A stretch of DNA of 64,000 nt, from positions 1,922,001-1,986,000 of the forward strand of contig NC_063022.1 in the NCBI RefSeq assembly GCF_020509005.1. Direction: 5' to 3'. The position numbers and the translations under genes are program-made. Shown piece after piece: positions 46,801-61,800 of the stretch. Positions within the stretch are counted from its first letter, which is position 1; each line of letters begins with the position of its first letter. The notes below the pieces were generated by a model. It ran no database searches. It saw only the letters and a program-made list of their open reading frames with translations, and was not told the origin of the DNA. This DNA comes from Fulvia fulva (taxonomy: Eukaryota > Ascomycota > Dothideomycetes > Mycosphaerellales > Mycosphaerellaceae).

Positions 46801-49800
46801 TTCCCACTCCTCATGTAGAGGGCGATTGTGTACCGTCACGCTGTACAGACCCGCCCGAAGAGTGCTTCCTTTTTAGCGACGGGTCTTGACTTATCAGAAA
46901 GTCTAGCTTGTATTTGACAGAGAGCAGCGATCGATCCAGCTTTTGAGCGATGTCGTCCCGCGAATAGCCCGCGACATACATCGACCTCAGATCCTCAAGT
47001 GAGTCTCTACTCCACAATTTTGTCCGCGTTCGACCTTGCCAAGGGTTTGCTCCCAATCGCCATTGACGCAATTTCTGTGTGATTGTTTTCACCGACATAT
47101 TGAGTGCGTCTGCGATCTGTGGGCCGGAAGCGTTCTCCGTTGCGAGTCTCTCGAATACTTCGATCTTTTCTGGGCTTAAGACGATGGCTCCAGACCTGGA
47201 TCTGCTGTCTCGCTGTGGGGAGGCACGAGTTCAAGGAATCACTGGTAAAGTGCGGCGCCCGAACGACCTGGCAGCGATCGCGCGATGTCGGTCCACGACT
47301 TATTTTCCTGTCGCAACTTGAGCAACGTGCGATCCTGCTCCGAAATAAAACGATGGCGATGATGCGACTTACCTCCAACGTCGGTAGGTGGAAATCTAGA
47401 CAACTTAGCGTATCGTGCTGCGACTGATTCTCGGCTTCTGGAGGAAACAGATCTCGAACAGCGGCTACTGTCATCCCTCGAGCCTTGGCGGCCATAATAC
47501 GTTCGGTGTCCTCGGGTGTCCACTTCTGATGTCCGTGTGCGCTATCGACGATACCAAGCCTCACAAGTTTCGAGTAGCGGGTTGCGATAGCAACCACAGA
47601 ACGACCTCGTAGCAAGAGGCTGGTCTGAGCTGCCGTGTCTCCTGCATTGCGCGAGTCTATCAGTATGCGTGCCTCCTCATCGGTCCATTTGCGCCGCAAT
47701 AAGCGTTCGCTGAGACTGAAGTTTCGGCTCCAAGGCTCTGACAGCTCTTTGAAAGAGGTGCAGCTGCCAGGAAACCAACATTGCCTAGACGCCATGGCAA
47801 GATACCCAGCATCTATAGAGCTCAATTGCAAGAATTAGACCAATTGCAAGAATTAGACCGAAGGTTCAACCCGTCAAATTCGGGATCACCAGCATCCAGT
47901 CTTCCCAGGTCAAGTTGACAGTCTCAACTCCACCGCTTCCTGAAGAATAGCCCGATCACTCGATCCACTACGCAGGGAAGCTACGAGCCAGCCAAAGACC
48001 TAGTCCGAGTCCAATTTCTAAGGTCCAAGATCCTGTCTCCAGTGTGTGATGAGGTAGGTTCCGGCTGGTCCAATAGAGGTAGTGTTCAGCAGTATTCAAC
48101 AAAGGGAGGAAACGAAAGATGGCGCTTGAGAATCAAATGCTGCACCGATTGCTGGAGTCCAATGTACGTGAAGCCCGCAATGATTGTGTTGAGGCGATGT
48201 TCACGAGATGACAAGAGTTCAAGGGAAAGTGCAAGTCGCCAAGTGCAGTCGCGTGCAGGGTCTGAATCACACTAGACCCGATGCGATCGTCTGCAAAGGG
48301 TCTCACTATCTCAGTATGAGGTCGGGAAAACACATTCAGGATACGATATTGATGCTCGAACATGGATATCATTCGTGTCTACTTCAATCACGTCGCCACT
48401 TCCTCGCCTACTCCCCATACCTCGCCGTCACAACTGGCGGAACCTACCCAAACAACGTCCGCACAGTCTGCTGCGTCTCAGGCGGCAGACCGTTCAACAG
48501 CTGATCAGCGTTAAGCCCAGCAGTAGCAATCAGCTTACGTCCAGCCGCCACTATCCGCTGCGCCATCTGTCCTTGTAGTGTCTCTGCCTCCAGAGCCTGA
48601 GCAATGAACTTGAAGCAGTCAGCAGCTCTCGACATCACCGCAGGCTGCTGGTCATCGATGAGTTGCGCCAGGAAAGCATATGCGTAGGGCGCAGCCTCCT
48701 CGTCGTTGGTGGCCGGCAGTGTGTCGATCCAGCCAGCGACTACCTCCGAAGCGTTCTGCACCTTGCTGTGGTTGAAATGCAGAACTTTTGCGATACTAGC
48801 GCAAGCGTTTTCGGTAGCGAAGGCGTCGTCGTCGGATCGTGCGTTGGGTCTTCGTGTCACGTCGAAGAGGATTGGGAGACTGCCGGCAACGAACTCAGCC
48901 CAAGGCTCGCCACCTTTATGTGCAGCAACGCCGACACCGTAGCAAGCAGCTTGTCGGTTCGCAGCCTGGTCGTCCCGCATCCCGTCGACCAGAGGCTGAG
49001 CGATGTACGAGTAGTAGTTCCAGGAAGCAGGACCGCAGAACTCGAGCACATCATCGAGGATGCAAAGAGCCCATTGTCGCTGTGTGGCGTCTTGGCTGTG
49101 GACGAAGAGGTCGTAGTAGTTGAGCAGGCGCTCCCAGTGTGGGAGGAAGCTTTGTTGTTGGTGCTTGAAGATGGTGTGGAAGGCTTTGTTCATGTCGCTA
49201 AGCAGAGTTTGATCGTCCTCAACTGCGAATTCGTAGTCTTCGCCAGGCTCTTCGCCGTCTTCGCGTTCATTAGCTTCCTCAGCGCGCTCGTTGACTCGTT
49301 GCTGGTAGTCCTTGAGCACGCTCTCGGCCGAGGTGATAAACGTCGCCATGTGGTCGTTCGAAAGGCTGTCCTTGCCAGAAACCTCTACAGCCTCGTAGAA
49401 GCACTGATACATCTCGGCAAGAGTCTCGATCGCTGGCTCTGTCTCCAGAACTTCAAGGATCTTCTCGATGGTTATCTTCCAGAGGTTGAGGTATTGTTCT
49501 GAGTTGACGCCATACGCGACCTTGAATGAGTTGAGCAGCTGTGGAACGGCCTTTGCAGAAGCAACACGGACTGGGTCGTGGAAGAAGAAAGCTAGGCCAC
49601 TGATCGCAACCTTGTCCATGATCTCCGTAACGTATGGTGCGAAGCCGGCCTCGAGGTTCGACGCGTAGACCGTAATAAGCTCAATAGCCATGAACTTGTC
49701 GTCGAGTGTGCTGGTCTTGATGCCGATGTATTTACCTTTGAGTGGCACAAGCTCCCAACCCTCCTCTTGCTCAATCTGGGCCACGTTCTCCTCGTCGTCC

Positions 49801-52800
49801 AGTAACTGAATGTCCGCCTTGGCTTGCGCCAATTTCATGAGTGGCGGCATGACTGTGGGTAGATATGGCACGAAGTCCTGACCTAGCACTCGGCACATTC
49901 GTCCCCAGCAGTGTAGCAGATAGCTTTCTTGGGGGTCGTCGTCGTCAACAATGTTGGCCTGCACGCTGCCCAGGACCTGAACGAGGTTGAGAGCATCTTG
50001 ACCCATGCGTTCCTTGCCAACGGCAAGAGCGATAAGAGTTGCGCACTCCATGGCCTTGGCTCGGAGCAGTCGCTTCTCCTTCTCGTTCGGCTCTTGCAGT
50101 ACCGAGAAGAGCGCTGGCATGAGTTCGGGGTACCACTTCCCGAATGTGCTTTCAGCTGAGTCGGCGACAGTGGCGATGGTAGACAGGGCCTGCTCCTGAA
50201 CGAACCGCTTGGGACTTCTCAAGAGCTGCATTAGGTTGGTGAGCAGTCTGTCCAGGTAGGGCTCGAGGATCTCCTTCTCCGCTTCCTCGCAGAAGTTGAC
50301 AAGAGCTGCAGCGGCGTGCGACTGGACTCTTGGCTCGGGGGCAGTCAAGGTCTCGATGAGAGCTGGGAGCACAAGTTGGTGGTACTTGGTCTGCATGGTG
50401 CCCTTGAAGTCGGTACTCATTTGGCCAAGAGCGTTGCAAGCAGCCCATCGGACTCGTGGGTGAGCATCTGTGAGTGTCGGCATGAGGAGTTGCAGCACCT
50501 GCTGAAGCTCGCCTTCCATGATGTCGGCGCAACCTTCCGAGATGGCAGATATGCACATCAGCGCTGCGTGCTTGTCTCTCCAGGCAGCAGATTGCAGCAT
50601 CCGCGGAAGCCAGGTGAAGGTTGGAGGGAGGAGGTCCTTGCCGCCGATCTTGTTCGCGAGGCGATCCATTGTCTGCTCACCCGCAACGTGGTTCGAGTCG
50701 CTCTCGTCAAAGTCGACATCCTCTTGCGAATTCCACTCCTCTGCATCGTGGTCGTCGATACCAACATCCGTCATGAGAGCAAGACATTGCGTCACCATAT
50801 CGTTAATATAGTTCTTGTCCTGCTTGCACATCTTTGGGTTGTAGTCGGCAAACGTAGCCATGAGCTCAAGCGCATTCTGGCGGGCCTGGTCATCCAGCTC
50901 TTTATCCTGGATCATCTGTATGCAAATTTGCACCAGTGGGCCAAAGACTCCCTTGAATGCCTTTGATGCAACTTCAGCCAGCTCAATGACAGCCATGAGC
51001 GCCTTGGTAAGAAGATCCGACTCATGATCATCCTTGAGTGGGACGAGGGTGCTGAGAATGTCTGGGATCAAGATGTAGTACTTTGGTTGCGCCTTCTTGT
51101 TGAGCGATTGGAAGAAGGAAGAGAAGGCGGTCATGGTTGCGATTCGAACGTTGACATCTTCGTCCTTGATACCCTTTTGGAAGACGGCCACAATGATGTC
51201 CTCGTGCTGCTTCTCGATGATGCCGGGTGTTGTCTCGAAGATACGGAAGGCGGACTCGCGTAGGTTTGCATCGGGTGATTGGCTTGCTTGGTAGAGGGCA
51301 TTGAGGAGGTCGGGCCAAGTGTCTCGCGAACCGTCTGGAGCTACACAGAAGGTCAGTATATCAACTCATCCGAAAAGCAAACGCCACCATCATCCTTTCC
51401 GTCCAAAGCGTGCCCTGCTCGTCCGGCCTTCTCGGGGCTCGTATGACTTACCATAGATTGTCTCATCCGTGTACTGTCTCGCAATCTCCGCCACAGCATC
51501 CGCGATCTTGTGGCGCACCGACTTCTTGGACTCGTTTGCGTAGCACTGTAGCAACTTCGATCGGATGGCAGTCTTCGACTCGTTGTTGAGCTGGAGAAAG
51601 ACTTCCTTGTTTTCGCCAGATGAAGCGTCTTTAGTGGTTCGAGTCGCGATTCGGCGGAAGATGACAGCGGCGAAGGATCGCGTCTGAGTCGAGTCAGTAG
51701 TTCCCTGCCATACTTATCTCGTAGACTACTCACGCCCTCATCAGTTGCGCCCTCCATCTGCTCGGCGAGGCCCATGAGAAGGACATCTGGTCGCTGTGCC
51801 ACCCATGCTGTGTTGAGCTGCTCTTCCGCCTTTGTTCGCGTGGGATTATCGGTGGCCTGTAGGCCTTGCAGGAGCTGCACCAACTGGTTGTGCGCCTCTG
51901 GAGGAAGCAGCGACATGGTGGTGATGTGTTGTCCGTTGGAATTCCCGTTGTTTCGAGAAATTGTGGGGAAGCCCTCGAAACGCGTCGCTCTATGCGCGTG
52001 CTTCCATGCGCCGAAGGATGTGAGCTGGTTGTATGCTGAGTGAAGCTCGAGTAATCCAGCTATCGCAGGGTACCTATGCTGTTGCGCGAGAGAGTCGGTG
52101 TATGGGCAGCGTCAAGCGCTGCTGCTCGTTGTTGTGCCGAAACGTGAAAGAAAGCTGGCGATCAATAGTTCTAACTTGATTCTGGCGAAGGCTCCCGTCG
52201 GCCGTCGCGCACTCCCGGCCAATCAGGTGAACCAGGGTCTGCTAACCCTGCGTTTCGCTCGTTCCTTCCCAGTCCCCTGTACTCGACCGTGACATGAACA
52301 TCACAAGAACACAATTCGCCGTCAAAACAAAGACATGGACATGGCACAACTCGAACAATCGGCCCGTGACTCGTCGACATTCCTGAGGCCATCCCTTGCT
52401 TCGTTCCGCTGGCGGTGTGGCGGCACGTGGAACGCTTACAACGGCGAGCTGCATTCAGGAATTGACCAAGGCATACTGTCTTCATCACAGCTACATTCTC
52501 TCTATCCTCTGCTCTCACGTTATGCCCACTTATGCTGCGCCCTCTCTAGTGTACCAGCACAGTACCGGCTGTCCACCATTGGGACCTTCTGCTCACACGT
52601 CAGCCTCCTCTCCCTCAAATACTCATACTCCGGCATCGCCACATCCACCAGCTCCCTGATCATCTTCACCTCGTCCGCATCAAATTCCTCCTCCCACTTT
52701 CTCCTCTCCGCCTCAAGATCGAGGTTCCTCCCTGCCCGCTCCGGCTTGATCCCCTCGCTACCCACAAGCGTGGCTTGGATTTGAATCAGCATCCGGTGCA

Positions 52801-55800
52801 TGTTCTCCTTCGCCTCCTCGGACATCTGTTCCTTGTCAGCATCAAACAATGTCAACAAAGTCGGGCCCGAAAATCGTACCTTCTCCCACCTCACAATCGC
52901 CCTCTCGGGGTCTAGCCCAATTGACGCAGTGAGATGTCTCACGAATGATTCCGACGTCATGTAATCGTCCGCATCAACCACTACCGGCTGCACCTCATTC
53001 GCTACGAACCAGCCGTACAAGCTTCGCTGCCAGAACATGTGGATGTTTTCGCGGCGGTTGGCGGTTGTGTTGCCTTTGTAGAGAGTGCCGGTGGCGCGAT
53101 AGTTGGAGGGGATGGTCAGGGTGGCGTTGCGGACTGTGAAGATTGGGAGAGTGCCGGGGTGGAGGAGAAGGGAGGAGGGGGCGTGGGTCCAGTTGTGTTT
53201 GGGGTCTTGGGGAGGTGCAGCAGCAGGCTTGGTCAGAACTTGGACGAGCCGTTCTGGGGAGACGAGGAAGGCGGCGTGGTTGTGGACGTAGAGGGTTTGG
53301 TTCTGATTCGATTTATCTTAGATCCTCCCCCTGTGAAATCGATTGGCATCCTTACATTCTCCTCAGCTTCCTCAAGATCACGTCTCCACGTCTCGCCAGC
53401 TGCTTTCGACACCTCAACATACTTCTCCCGATCCTCGTCGGCTGGTAGACCGAGGTCATCTTTCTGCATCCACTGATACAACTGCGGCGCGTTGTTCGAA
53501 TATGGATGCCAGCACCATTTCCAATTCTCTTGCTTCGAGAAGACCATCTTCTCCAGCAAGTGGCATCCAGACCGTGGGAGTGAAAAGAGCAAGATCTGGG
53601 ATGGCTTCGCCATTGCTTTGGTAGTGTTGTCCGTCATGTCGGTCTCAGGTGTCATGTCAGTCTCGAATGTTCTGACGAAGAAGTGTCGTTCCCGTGCCTT
53701 GCAGTTTATGTTTCGCTCCTGCCCATGCACCAGCTGAAGTCAGCAGCCCTAATCCTTGGTCAATGCCAAGACCACTCGCTGCAGGTGGTTCGGATCCTTC
53801 TTGACTAGGGGCAGAGCTTGAAAGAAGGATCATTGTGCGCCTTCTCGGAGACGGATTCACTGCTATCTTAGATAGGTTGGTGGACGATAACTTGCCATTC
53901 ATCGTTGCGTACGTCTCTCTCTTTCTCTATCAGCTGTGCTACAACAACTCTTCGCCCTCTCGTTCATGACATCGTCTGATCCTCGTTATTTAGTACTGCA
54001 CTCACGACCGCGACTTTGCTCTTCCCTCTGATCGCAGCGCCATATCTTAGGAAGATCGGCGGTACCAGACAGAAGGCTGTCGCTGCGGCAGCCAGGACTG
54101 TTCCCGCCAAGTGAGTTCCCAAGCTTCCATAAGGCTTCGGAGCCACGAGAGGAAATACCGAGCTTAGGACACAGCGGACCAGATTCATGGCTCCGAACGC
54201 GCTCGAAGAATACGCGTTGTACGTATCGGTCAAGTAGCCTGCGAGGACCATGTCGAACTCGTTCAATGCCCAGCCGATGAACACAAGGCTCATGGCAGGC
54301 ACCACCCACGATACAGCAGCCTGCGTATCCTCGTGATCTGGCACTGTCCACGCGAACCACCAGAGTCCAATCGCCAAACTCGGAGCGGCAAAGGCAAAGC
54401 TTGCGAGCTTATCTTCCGGCGTGATGTCTGCTGCTTTGTGTTGTCGAAGCCTCCAATAGTCCCACGAACGAGTGAAGATGCTAAACAACAGGCCAGCGAG
54501 AATTGCAATCCAGGGTATAATCTTTTCAAAAGGACCTAGTGGGGGGTCATAGGCGTCGAAGATGCCAGGCATCACCTCTGCGAACAGATAGATCAGTGAG
54601 ATGGTCGCAGCGATGCGCAGCGCCACGCAAAACACGATGATCTCGGTGAAGAAGAGGTGAATCGGTCGGAAACAGCATCCTGGATGAAGGTGCGCACGTC
54701 CGGGTAGTAGTCGAGGTTGGAGGTATGCAACGCTGTGTCGCCAGTCCGCTTGCGAATAGTGTTGACGATCCGGCGCAGCAGAAGTGAAGGTCTAGACTCT
54801 CGCATGCATGCGAAAGAAATTGCAGCAATGCCACAGACAATTGCTGAGATGTAATAGATCCACGCCCAGCCATATCGACTGATGATGTAGCGACTGATGA
54901 TCGGCCCCAAACACATGCTGATCATCGCAAAGAGAATTCGGTCAGCAGCGTACATGAAAGACTCACGATGCCTCGAAACGCACAGCATCCTTCGATCCCC
55001 CTCCCGAGTTCAGCGAAGACCTGGAAGCGCCATATCGCGCATCTCATGCGAAGCTACCGACCAGTCTCTACGGCCCAGACAGACCGGCACTGCCAGCCCA
55101 GGAGGGCGATTTGTCGGAATGGGGCCCATGCCTCGGCGGTGGTAAGGGCGGCATCATGGTAGCGACGAGTTACGACTACTCCAGAAGCAAAGATGGGTTG
55201 CAGTTCCTGGCAACACTTGCCACTAGCCATCGGTGTCCGCTGGTAGTGCTCCAGAGCCACGAAGCTTGCGAGGCCGACTATGGGGTCTTGTGTGAGGTGC
55301 TTGGGGATCATGCTTCTCTCGTTCGTATAGACATCGATCGAGTCGATCCATCGGTAGGTCCATGACCCAGGTTGCCGAGATTCTTGCACGGTAGGAGTTG
55401 CATTCTGATAGCATCACAGTGGCAGCCGAATTTCGAATCGTCTCGCACCGAGCTCACCTGCGCTCACAAGGCCAGCAACCTTGCTTGGAAGCGCACCTTC
55501 GGCATTATGCTCGCTGTCCGTCTCGGGCGGGAGTATATCCTTTTCGTGGACGACGACATCACGCCATATACTGACGGGAGGCATCCTCTATCACCAGAAT
55601 ACCTGGCCCATGCGCTACGCGTGATGGATGAAGACAGCGACCTCCAGGCAACCGGCTGGCCATCGTTCGACATGTCGGACAACGGGGTAGTGGGACATGC
55701 TCGGCCGCTTGTCGGCCTAGGGCAAGATGTTTTCATCAGCGGCCCAGCGATGTTGTTGCGTATGGCGTCCCACACGGCCTTCTTCCCTCTGTCCATGTAC

Positions 55801-58800
55801 AACTGAGGACTGGTTGATGATGATCCAGCTTGTAGCTGCGGCGCCGAACTGGACTCGCGCACTTGCTCGTGCTGGGGTTGCACGACAGAGGCCGTACGAT
55901 CCCTTCTGCCAGGAACGTGCGCTGCGCGAAGGTCCTGGAGAGTTGCTTGGTGAAGTGCTGATGAATATGCTGGAAGATGAGGAGCCGGCAATGTCCAACA
56001 GGGCCAGTGTTGATTTCTGGGCACGGGTCACGGAGCACCGTCGCGAGCTGATGCGCTACATTGTTGAGAAGCGCACGGGCGGCGAGCTTCTGCTGTGGGC
56101 TAAGGACGATGCTCCATTGAGTGACGATCCCATCGTCGGAGCTATGAACGCTGCTCTGTGGGCGAATAGTAAAGTCGATCCTCAAAGCCTGCCAATATGG
56201 GTCTCTGTGTGGTGGCAAGATTAGGCACACTGGCGGTCAGTCATACGAACTTTGGCTGAGGAATCCACCCAGACGTTGGCAGAGAGCTCAATCGCGGAAT
56301 GCATCCAGCAGCCACGAGAGCCATGGGCATGCCAGTCAGCCCAGGGGGCGGAGGATATCAAGGATGCTAAACAGAAGCGGCCCGGTGTTGTGCGTACTGA
56401 TTCAGCGCTTGAGGTTTGACTTCGTTGGCACTCTCGGGCTGCGTAGAAAAAGTTGGACGCTAGGCGTCATGCAGGCGAAACAGGACGGGAAAAAGTCATG
56501 TATAGTGCGTCGGGTTTGATGTATCAATGAAGTGAGGTGAGCAAGCCAGCATGGCAGGGCCAAGGCCGGTGGTTCATGCATCTCCAAAAGTCCCTACGGG
56601 TAGCGGTGCCAGTTCCATATGTCCCGTTAGTAGAATGCTCGAGGAAGTTGTCCACAATATCCATTCATCCACTCGGCACAGGATCCTTCGCCGTGCCAGC
56701 ACCACGTCGGCGTCCCTCTGAAGAAGGCCATGCCATCTTCATCGGTTTCAGTGTGTCGGAGACACCGTAGAGTTTGGCGGCCACTGATCAGCAGTTTGAA
56801 TACATGCCTATGTCCCCATCAATACCATACCATACCACCAGCGCCATCGCTATCTCTAATGCAGACGCCACTCGTCAATCATTCATGCCATTTTGTCCCA
56901 GTATGCAACGCTACCAACGCCAATGCCCAGCTCTTCTGTCGTACTTCGCTCAACCACGCTTACTCGAGTGCTGGCTTGAGCTTCTGCCCAGATCAACACT
57001 CCTCGACAAATCTTGACTCTGCTTCAAGCTCTCCATGCTTGGCCTCACACCATCGATGCTTGGTCGCACGCTGGAGCTGCTGCTCTGTCGGCGCCTACGT
57101 CGCGTCTCTTCCGGGTCAGTTGGATGTAGGCCACTAGCTCTTGCAAAGAGATTGAGCACGTCCGTGAGCGACACGACGCCAGACAGCCTTCCACTCATTA
57201 CAGCACCGGGGTTCTGACCTGCCGAGATCGTCACGCCTGGGTTGATGCTCGTGTATGGTGGTCCTGGAGTCATGTCTCTAATATGCTCCGTTCCCGACCC
57301 TTGTCTCGCTGGTGTCTGTATAGGTGTGTGGTGGATGGGTGATGGATTGCTGTGCTGCGGGCTCGCGTGTGACAAGCTCGGGCTGCTGCTTTGCATCGCG
57401 AAAGGTGGAAGAGCGTGTTGCGGTCCTGGCGAAGGCGGAACGCTCGTGCTCGGCGAGGGTGCATCAACGATCCACATTCGATGAGATCGGGTCGCACAGA
57501 GCTTTGCGACCGTATGTGCGAGAGTAGAGAAAGGTGTGACGTGGAAGACCGGGTAGCTGTCCTTTCCATCGAACATACCTCGCTCGGAGAGGATGACAGA
57601 GATGAAGTGTATGCAAGTGCCATGGAGGAGGGGTATGGCCGACGTGTCTGTGAGAAGCTACAACATGTCAGTACCCAAACAAGGTCTTACATCATCCAAC
57701 AGGACAACACTCACTCGAACATCCACATGACTGATGTTGCCAACGACATTGCGCTGCTGATCCAGGACAGGCAGGGATGTTATTCCTTCTGCATGCATCA
57801 GGCGGAGAGCATCGGCCACGGGCTTGTCACCATTAATGGCAATCACGTCCTTTGCTCCCACTTCCAGCTCCTTCAACGACATCTGGTACAGCGTCTCTGT
57901 GGCCGCGAAGTTCTGGTGGTTATCCCAGAAGAACCGCACGAGCCTCAGCTGGGTCAGCACGCCTACTGCTTCGGTCGTGCCTTCCTTGTTGATCACGATT
58001 CTGTGGTGTCCCCCTCCTAGAATCTCCATCGCTTGTGTCAAAGTCGCAGACTGTGGCAAGAATGCTGGCTCAACACGTGCACCGAGGTGGTCTTGAACGT
58101 CCTTCAACGGTAGAGCCTCTCCACTCCTCGCTCTGTCTGCTAACTTGGCTGCCTGCTCATCGGGCTGCGACAGCCCTAGCACCAAAAGCAAGTATGCGTT
58201 CAGGTCCGAGTAGTCGAAGGTCGTCATGGCTGTCTTGGTCTTGGTCGACTCTCTCACCAAGACGACATTAGGTGCTCCTGATCTGACCAACAACTTTGTG
58301 GTGTCTTCAATGCTAGTGTCCAATTCCACAAAGCGCGTCTCTGCCGGGTCTATGATCTCGTCCACCTGGATCTTACGCCAGTCCCTGCCCTTGAACTTTG
58401 GATCGCTAGCGCCATTGGTCTTGTTGCTGGGATGCATGAGGAGCTCGGTCAACGCTGATCCGGAAAAGGAGTGCTGTCGCTGTGCCCGGGGCGAGGAGGG
58501 GTAACCTCTTGAGTTGAGGTTCTCGGCAAAGGAGGATCGCTTGCTGACGCTAGGAGAAGGGTCGAGAGAGGACGACTCTTTACGCGGTGTGGGTAGCGGT
58601 GTGGTGGTTGTAGAGGAGATTGTGTTGGTGGTAATTGCCTGCGGCTTGAGAGTAGGCGAACGGCGGGCTGTTTGCTGTGGACTCAGCGCGTTGCCGGAGG
58701 AGCCTGGACGAGAACGCGAAGAAGGATTCGTCTCCGTCATGTTGGGTCTGCGCGGAAGTTACAAGCAGCAGTCTTGTCCGCCAACACACGACTGTACATG

Positions 58801-61800
58801 TATGAGAAGCTCTCCACAGTACCGGTCGGCGATACGCGGCTGTCTGGCGATTGCTGCAAATTCGCTAGTGCTTGACCTACGCTATGAGGTTAGTCAGATA
58901 TGCTTTAGTCGCCGTCTCCAACAATGAGGCTAAAGGCTGGCAGCGATACATGTACCCTGAGTACACGGAATGGTATCAGCGTCGTCATACGGCCATCACC
59001 AAAACGCATGTAAAAGCTCTGTCGCGCTTGCCTCGCCAAGCCTTGCCCCTCGTTGACAGGGTTCAGGCACAACTTACAAGGCACGCAAGGATACATGTAG
59101 CGCCAACTCTATCTTGCGGATATCGTAAGCAGTTTCCCATCGTCGACTTCGTGCGTGAGAAGAGAACACCCCAAAGCCGTCGAAAACACGTCGAAACGAG
59201 CTCGCAGAAGAGAGCGCGCGCCCCGAATACTTCATGCTATGGTGGCTTGCGCTGGATGACCTTCTCAGCCCTAAAGAGGCGCCCAAACACAATGAGTCTG
59301 ACTGCGCAGCCGTGGTCGCGTCCAACGTGACATCTTCCCGTCATTCGCGACTTGTGAGTCAAAGGGCGCTCCATCGAGAGGCTGATTACAAACTTGGTGC
59401 CGAAAGCGGTCTTTGCACACGGTGTCGCCATTGGAATGAGCAATGCATTTGTAGGACTCAGTCTTCCTTCTTCCACTCTTCCACTCGTCTTCACCAACAA
59501 GATCTATCCGACCTGTCTCACTCTCTCTCCCCGTCTTCGTGGCCTTTGCAGGGAAAATCTCGAGCCGCTTGAAGTCCGCGCCTGAAACAGTGGCTTGGCA
59601 TTTTGCGTCGATCCGCCTCACTCAACCACAACGCAAGGAGCAGGCGGTGAATCTGCCACGGTGTCTCGTCGGTACTACTCCCACCGACCACGCGTGTGAC
59701 TACGTCTGGCTACACGACGACAATTTCTCGAAGAAAACATTTCTTGCAACAAACCCGAATTCATCTTTCACATTCCTCGCTGCTTGCAACCTGGAACTTC
59801 ATCACCAGATTCCGGGACACCGATTCGAGCAACGAACATACTGCAAAGCAGACTGCCAACCAAATACCCCACCAACGAGACCTGGCAGCACAGCACTTCG
59901 ACATGTCTTTGAAGGAAGCATACCACATCGCGCATAGCGCGCAGTGCAGACTCCAGATCGAAGCGAGCCGACCAGACCGGAATCTACGCTTTCTCGTGGG
60001 CCATCTCATGCATTACGAATCGATGCGACTGCGAATCGTGGAAATTGAGCACGATGTATCCAAGTATCAACGAGCATCAGCAGTCAGATTCCAAGGAACC
60101 GGCCACGTAGATCACACCCTACAACACAAACCCTCAACAGGACAGCTAGGACGCAGGTCACCACCCCCGCCACAGCACAGTTACGACTCGGAAAGCACAG
60201 AAGAGGACGACGAGGACGATGTCCCAGACGACCTGATCTACGAAGACGACGACGCCGCAGCACTATCACTGGAGCGCTTCCCTTCCCGCACAGCACGTGT
60301 CCAAACATCACCGACAACAACAGACGAACCAGACCTCGTAGAGGACCAATTCTCAGACGACGACGAATCCGACGAACCTCACTCACCCGAGGACCCCGAT
60401 CAAGAAACTCTGGCCCAAGCAGTCAAAGGCGACGGCAACGAGCTCCTAGCAAGCATGTACGAAGGCGTTCGCAAATGCTCATGCCACGGCAAGTCCGAAG
60501 CGCCTTCATTTTCACGAATGTGGGAACTCCCACCCGATAAGCAACACGACAAAGAAGGCATCACGAGAGCAGTCGCGCAAATCAGTGACGACAAGGCACC
60601 GCAGATGAGTTGCACGGCGCAGGCTGTGCCTGTTGTCGCGTGAGATCATGCCGTGGGAGCGACATCGGCAGTATCAAGGAGTTTTCGGTACCAGGTACGC
60701 CAAGGAATGACTTTTTGGGGACGGAGTTCGGCATTGGACGGTACGACGGCACCTGGTACGGGATCTTGGGTCGGGTTGTGATACAGTCACATGCTCACAT
60801 GGAGTGCTGGGTGGGACGCGTGGGATGACATCAGATGAGATGGCGGTCTGTGGTCTGCGGTCTGCTTAGTGATGGGTCGGACAGTACAGCGATGATACCA
60901 GGGATGATTTCAACGGCATTGGCCATGGGCCCGGGCACTCGGAGCGAGGCTACGATTTAGACATTACCTTTTTTAGTTTGGCTGGTTTTACAGCGTGATA
61001 TGAACACTTCACTCTCACTTGCTGCAGTAGCCCAATTTTATACCGTCGCACCATCTCAAAGACCAGAGTGACTTCCAGGCTGCCAGTACACCTTCCGCTC
61101 CTCTCTGCTCCCATCACGTCCTCTAAACCCTAGATATCCTACAAAACCCTCTACCCAACACCCACCAACCCGCCCCATCACTTCCCCACCCCCAGCACCG
61201 TTCGCAGCTCACGCCGAACCGCCTCCGTCATCCTCTCCGCATCCTCCTCTCCGCATCCTCCTCTCCGAACTCCCCCTTCCCCTCCCCGCCCGGCAAAAAC
61301 CTCACAACCCCTACCAACCCCTCCAAATCCGTCCTGCCACCCTTCTTCAAAGCCACCATCAACCCTTTCAAAGCCGTCACATGCTCACCAGCCTCATAGC
61401 CCCGTCCACAAATCTCCAGCGATGCGAGGTGACGAGAGAAGCGGAGTCGGCTGGCGCATTGTTTGTAGAGTTCTTGGTTCGTTTGGGTTGTGGGGAGGCG
61501 GATGTGGTGTAAGTGCTGTCTATATTGTTAGCTGAGGATGAGGATTTGGGAGCGCGTCGTGCAGTGCGTGTCTCTCGAGTATAGGGGAGAGGGCTGAGCC
61601 GTGGAGTGTGAGGTGGGACGTACCTCGCGGGCCTGGGATCCGATCATGGTGGCGAAGGTGATTAGGGCGCGGGCGGAGGTGAAGGTAAAGGTATTGGTGC
61701 TGTAGAGGATGGGGAGCGCTTCGAGGTTGATTTGGTGCGTGGTGGCGAGGAGGGCTACTGGGAGGCGATGTGGTGGTGTGGGTGGTGATGATGAGGAGGA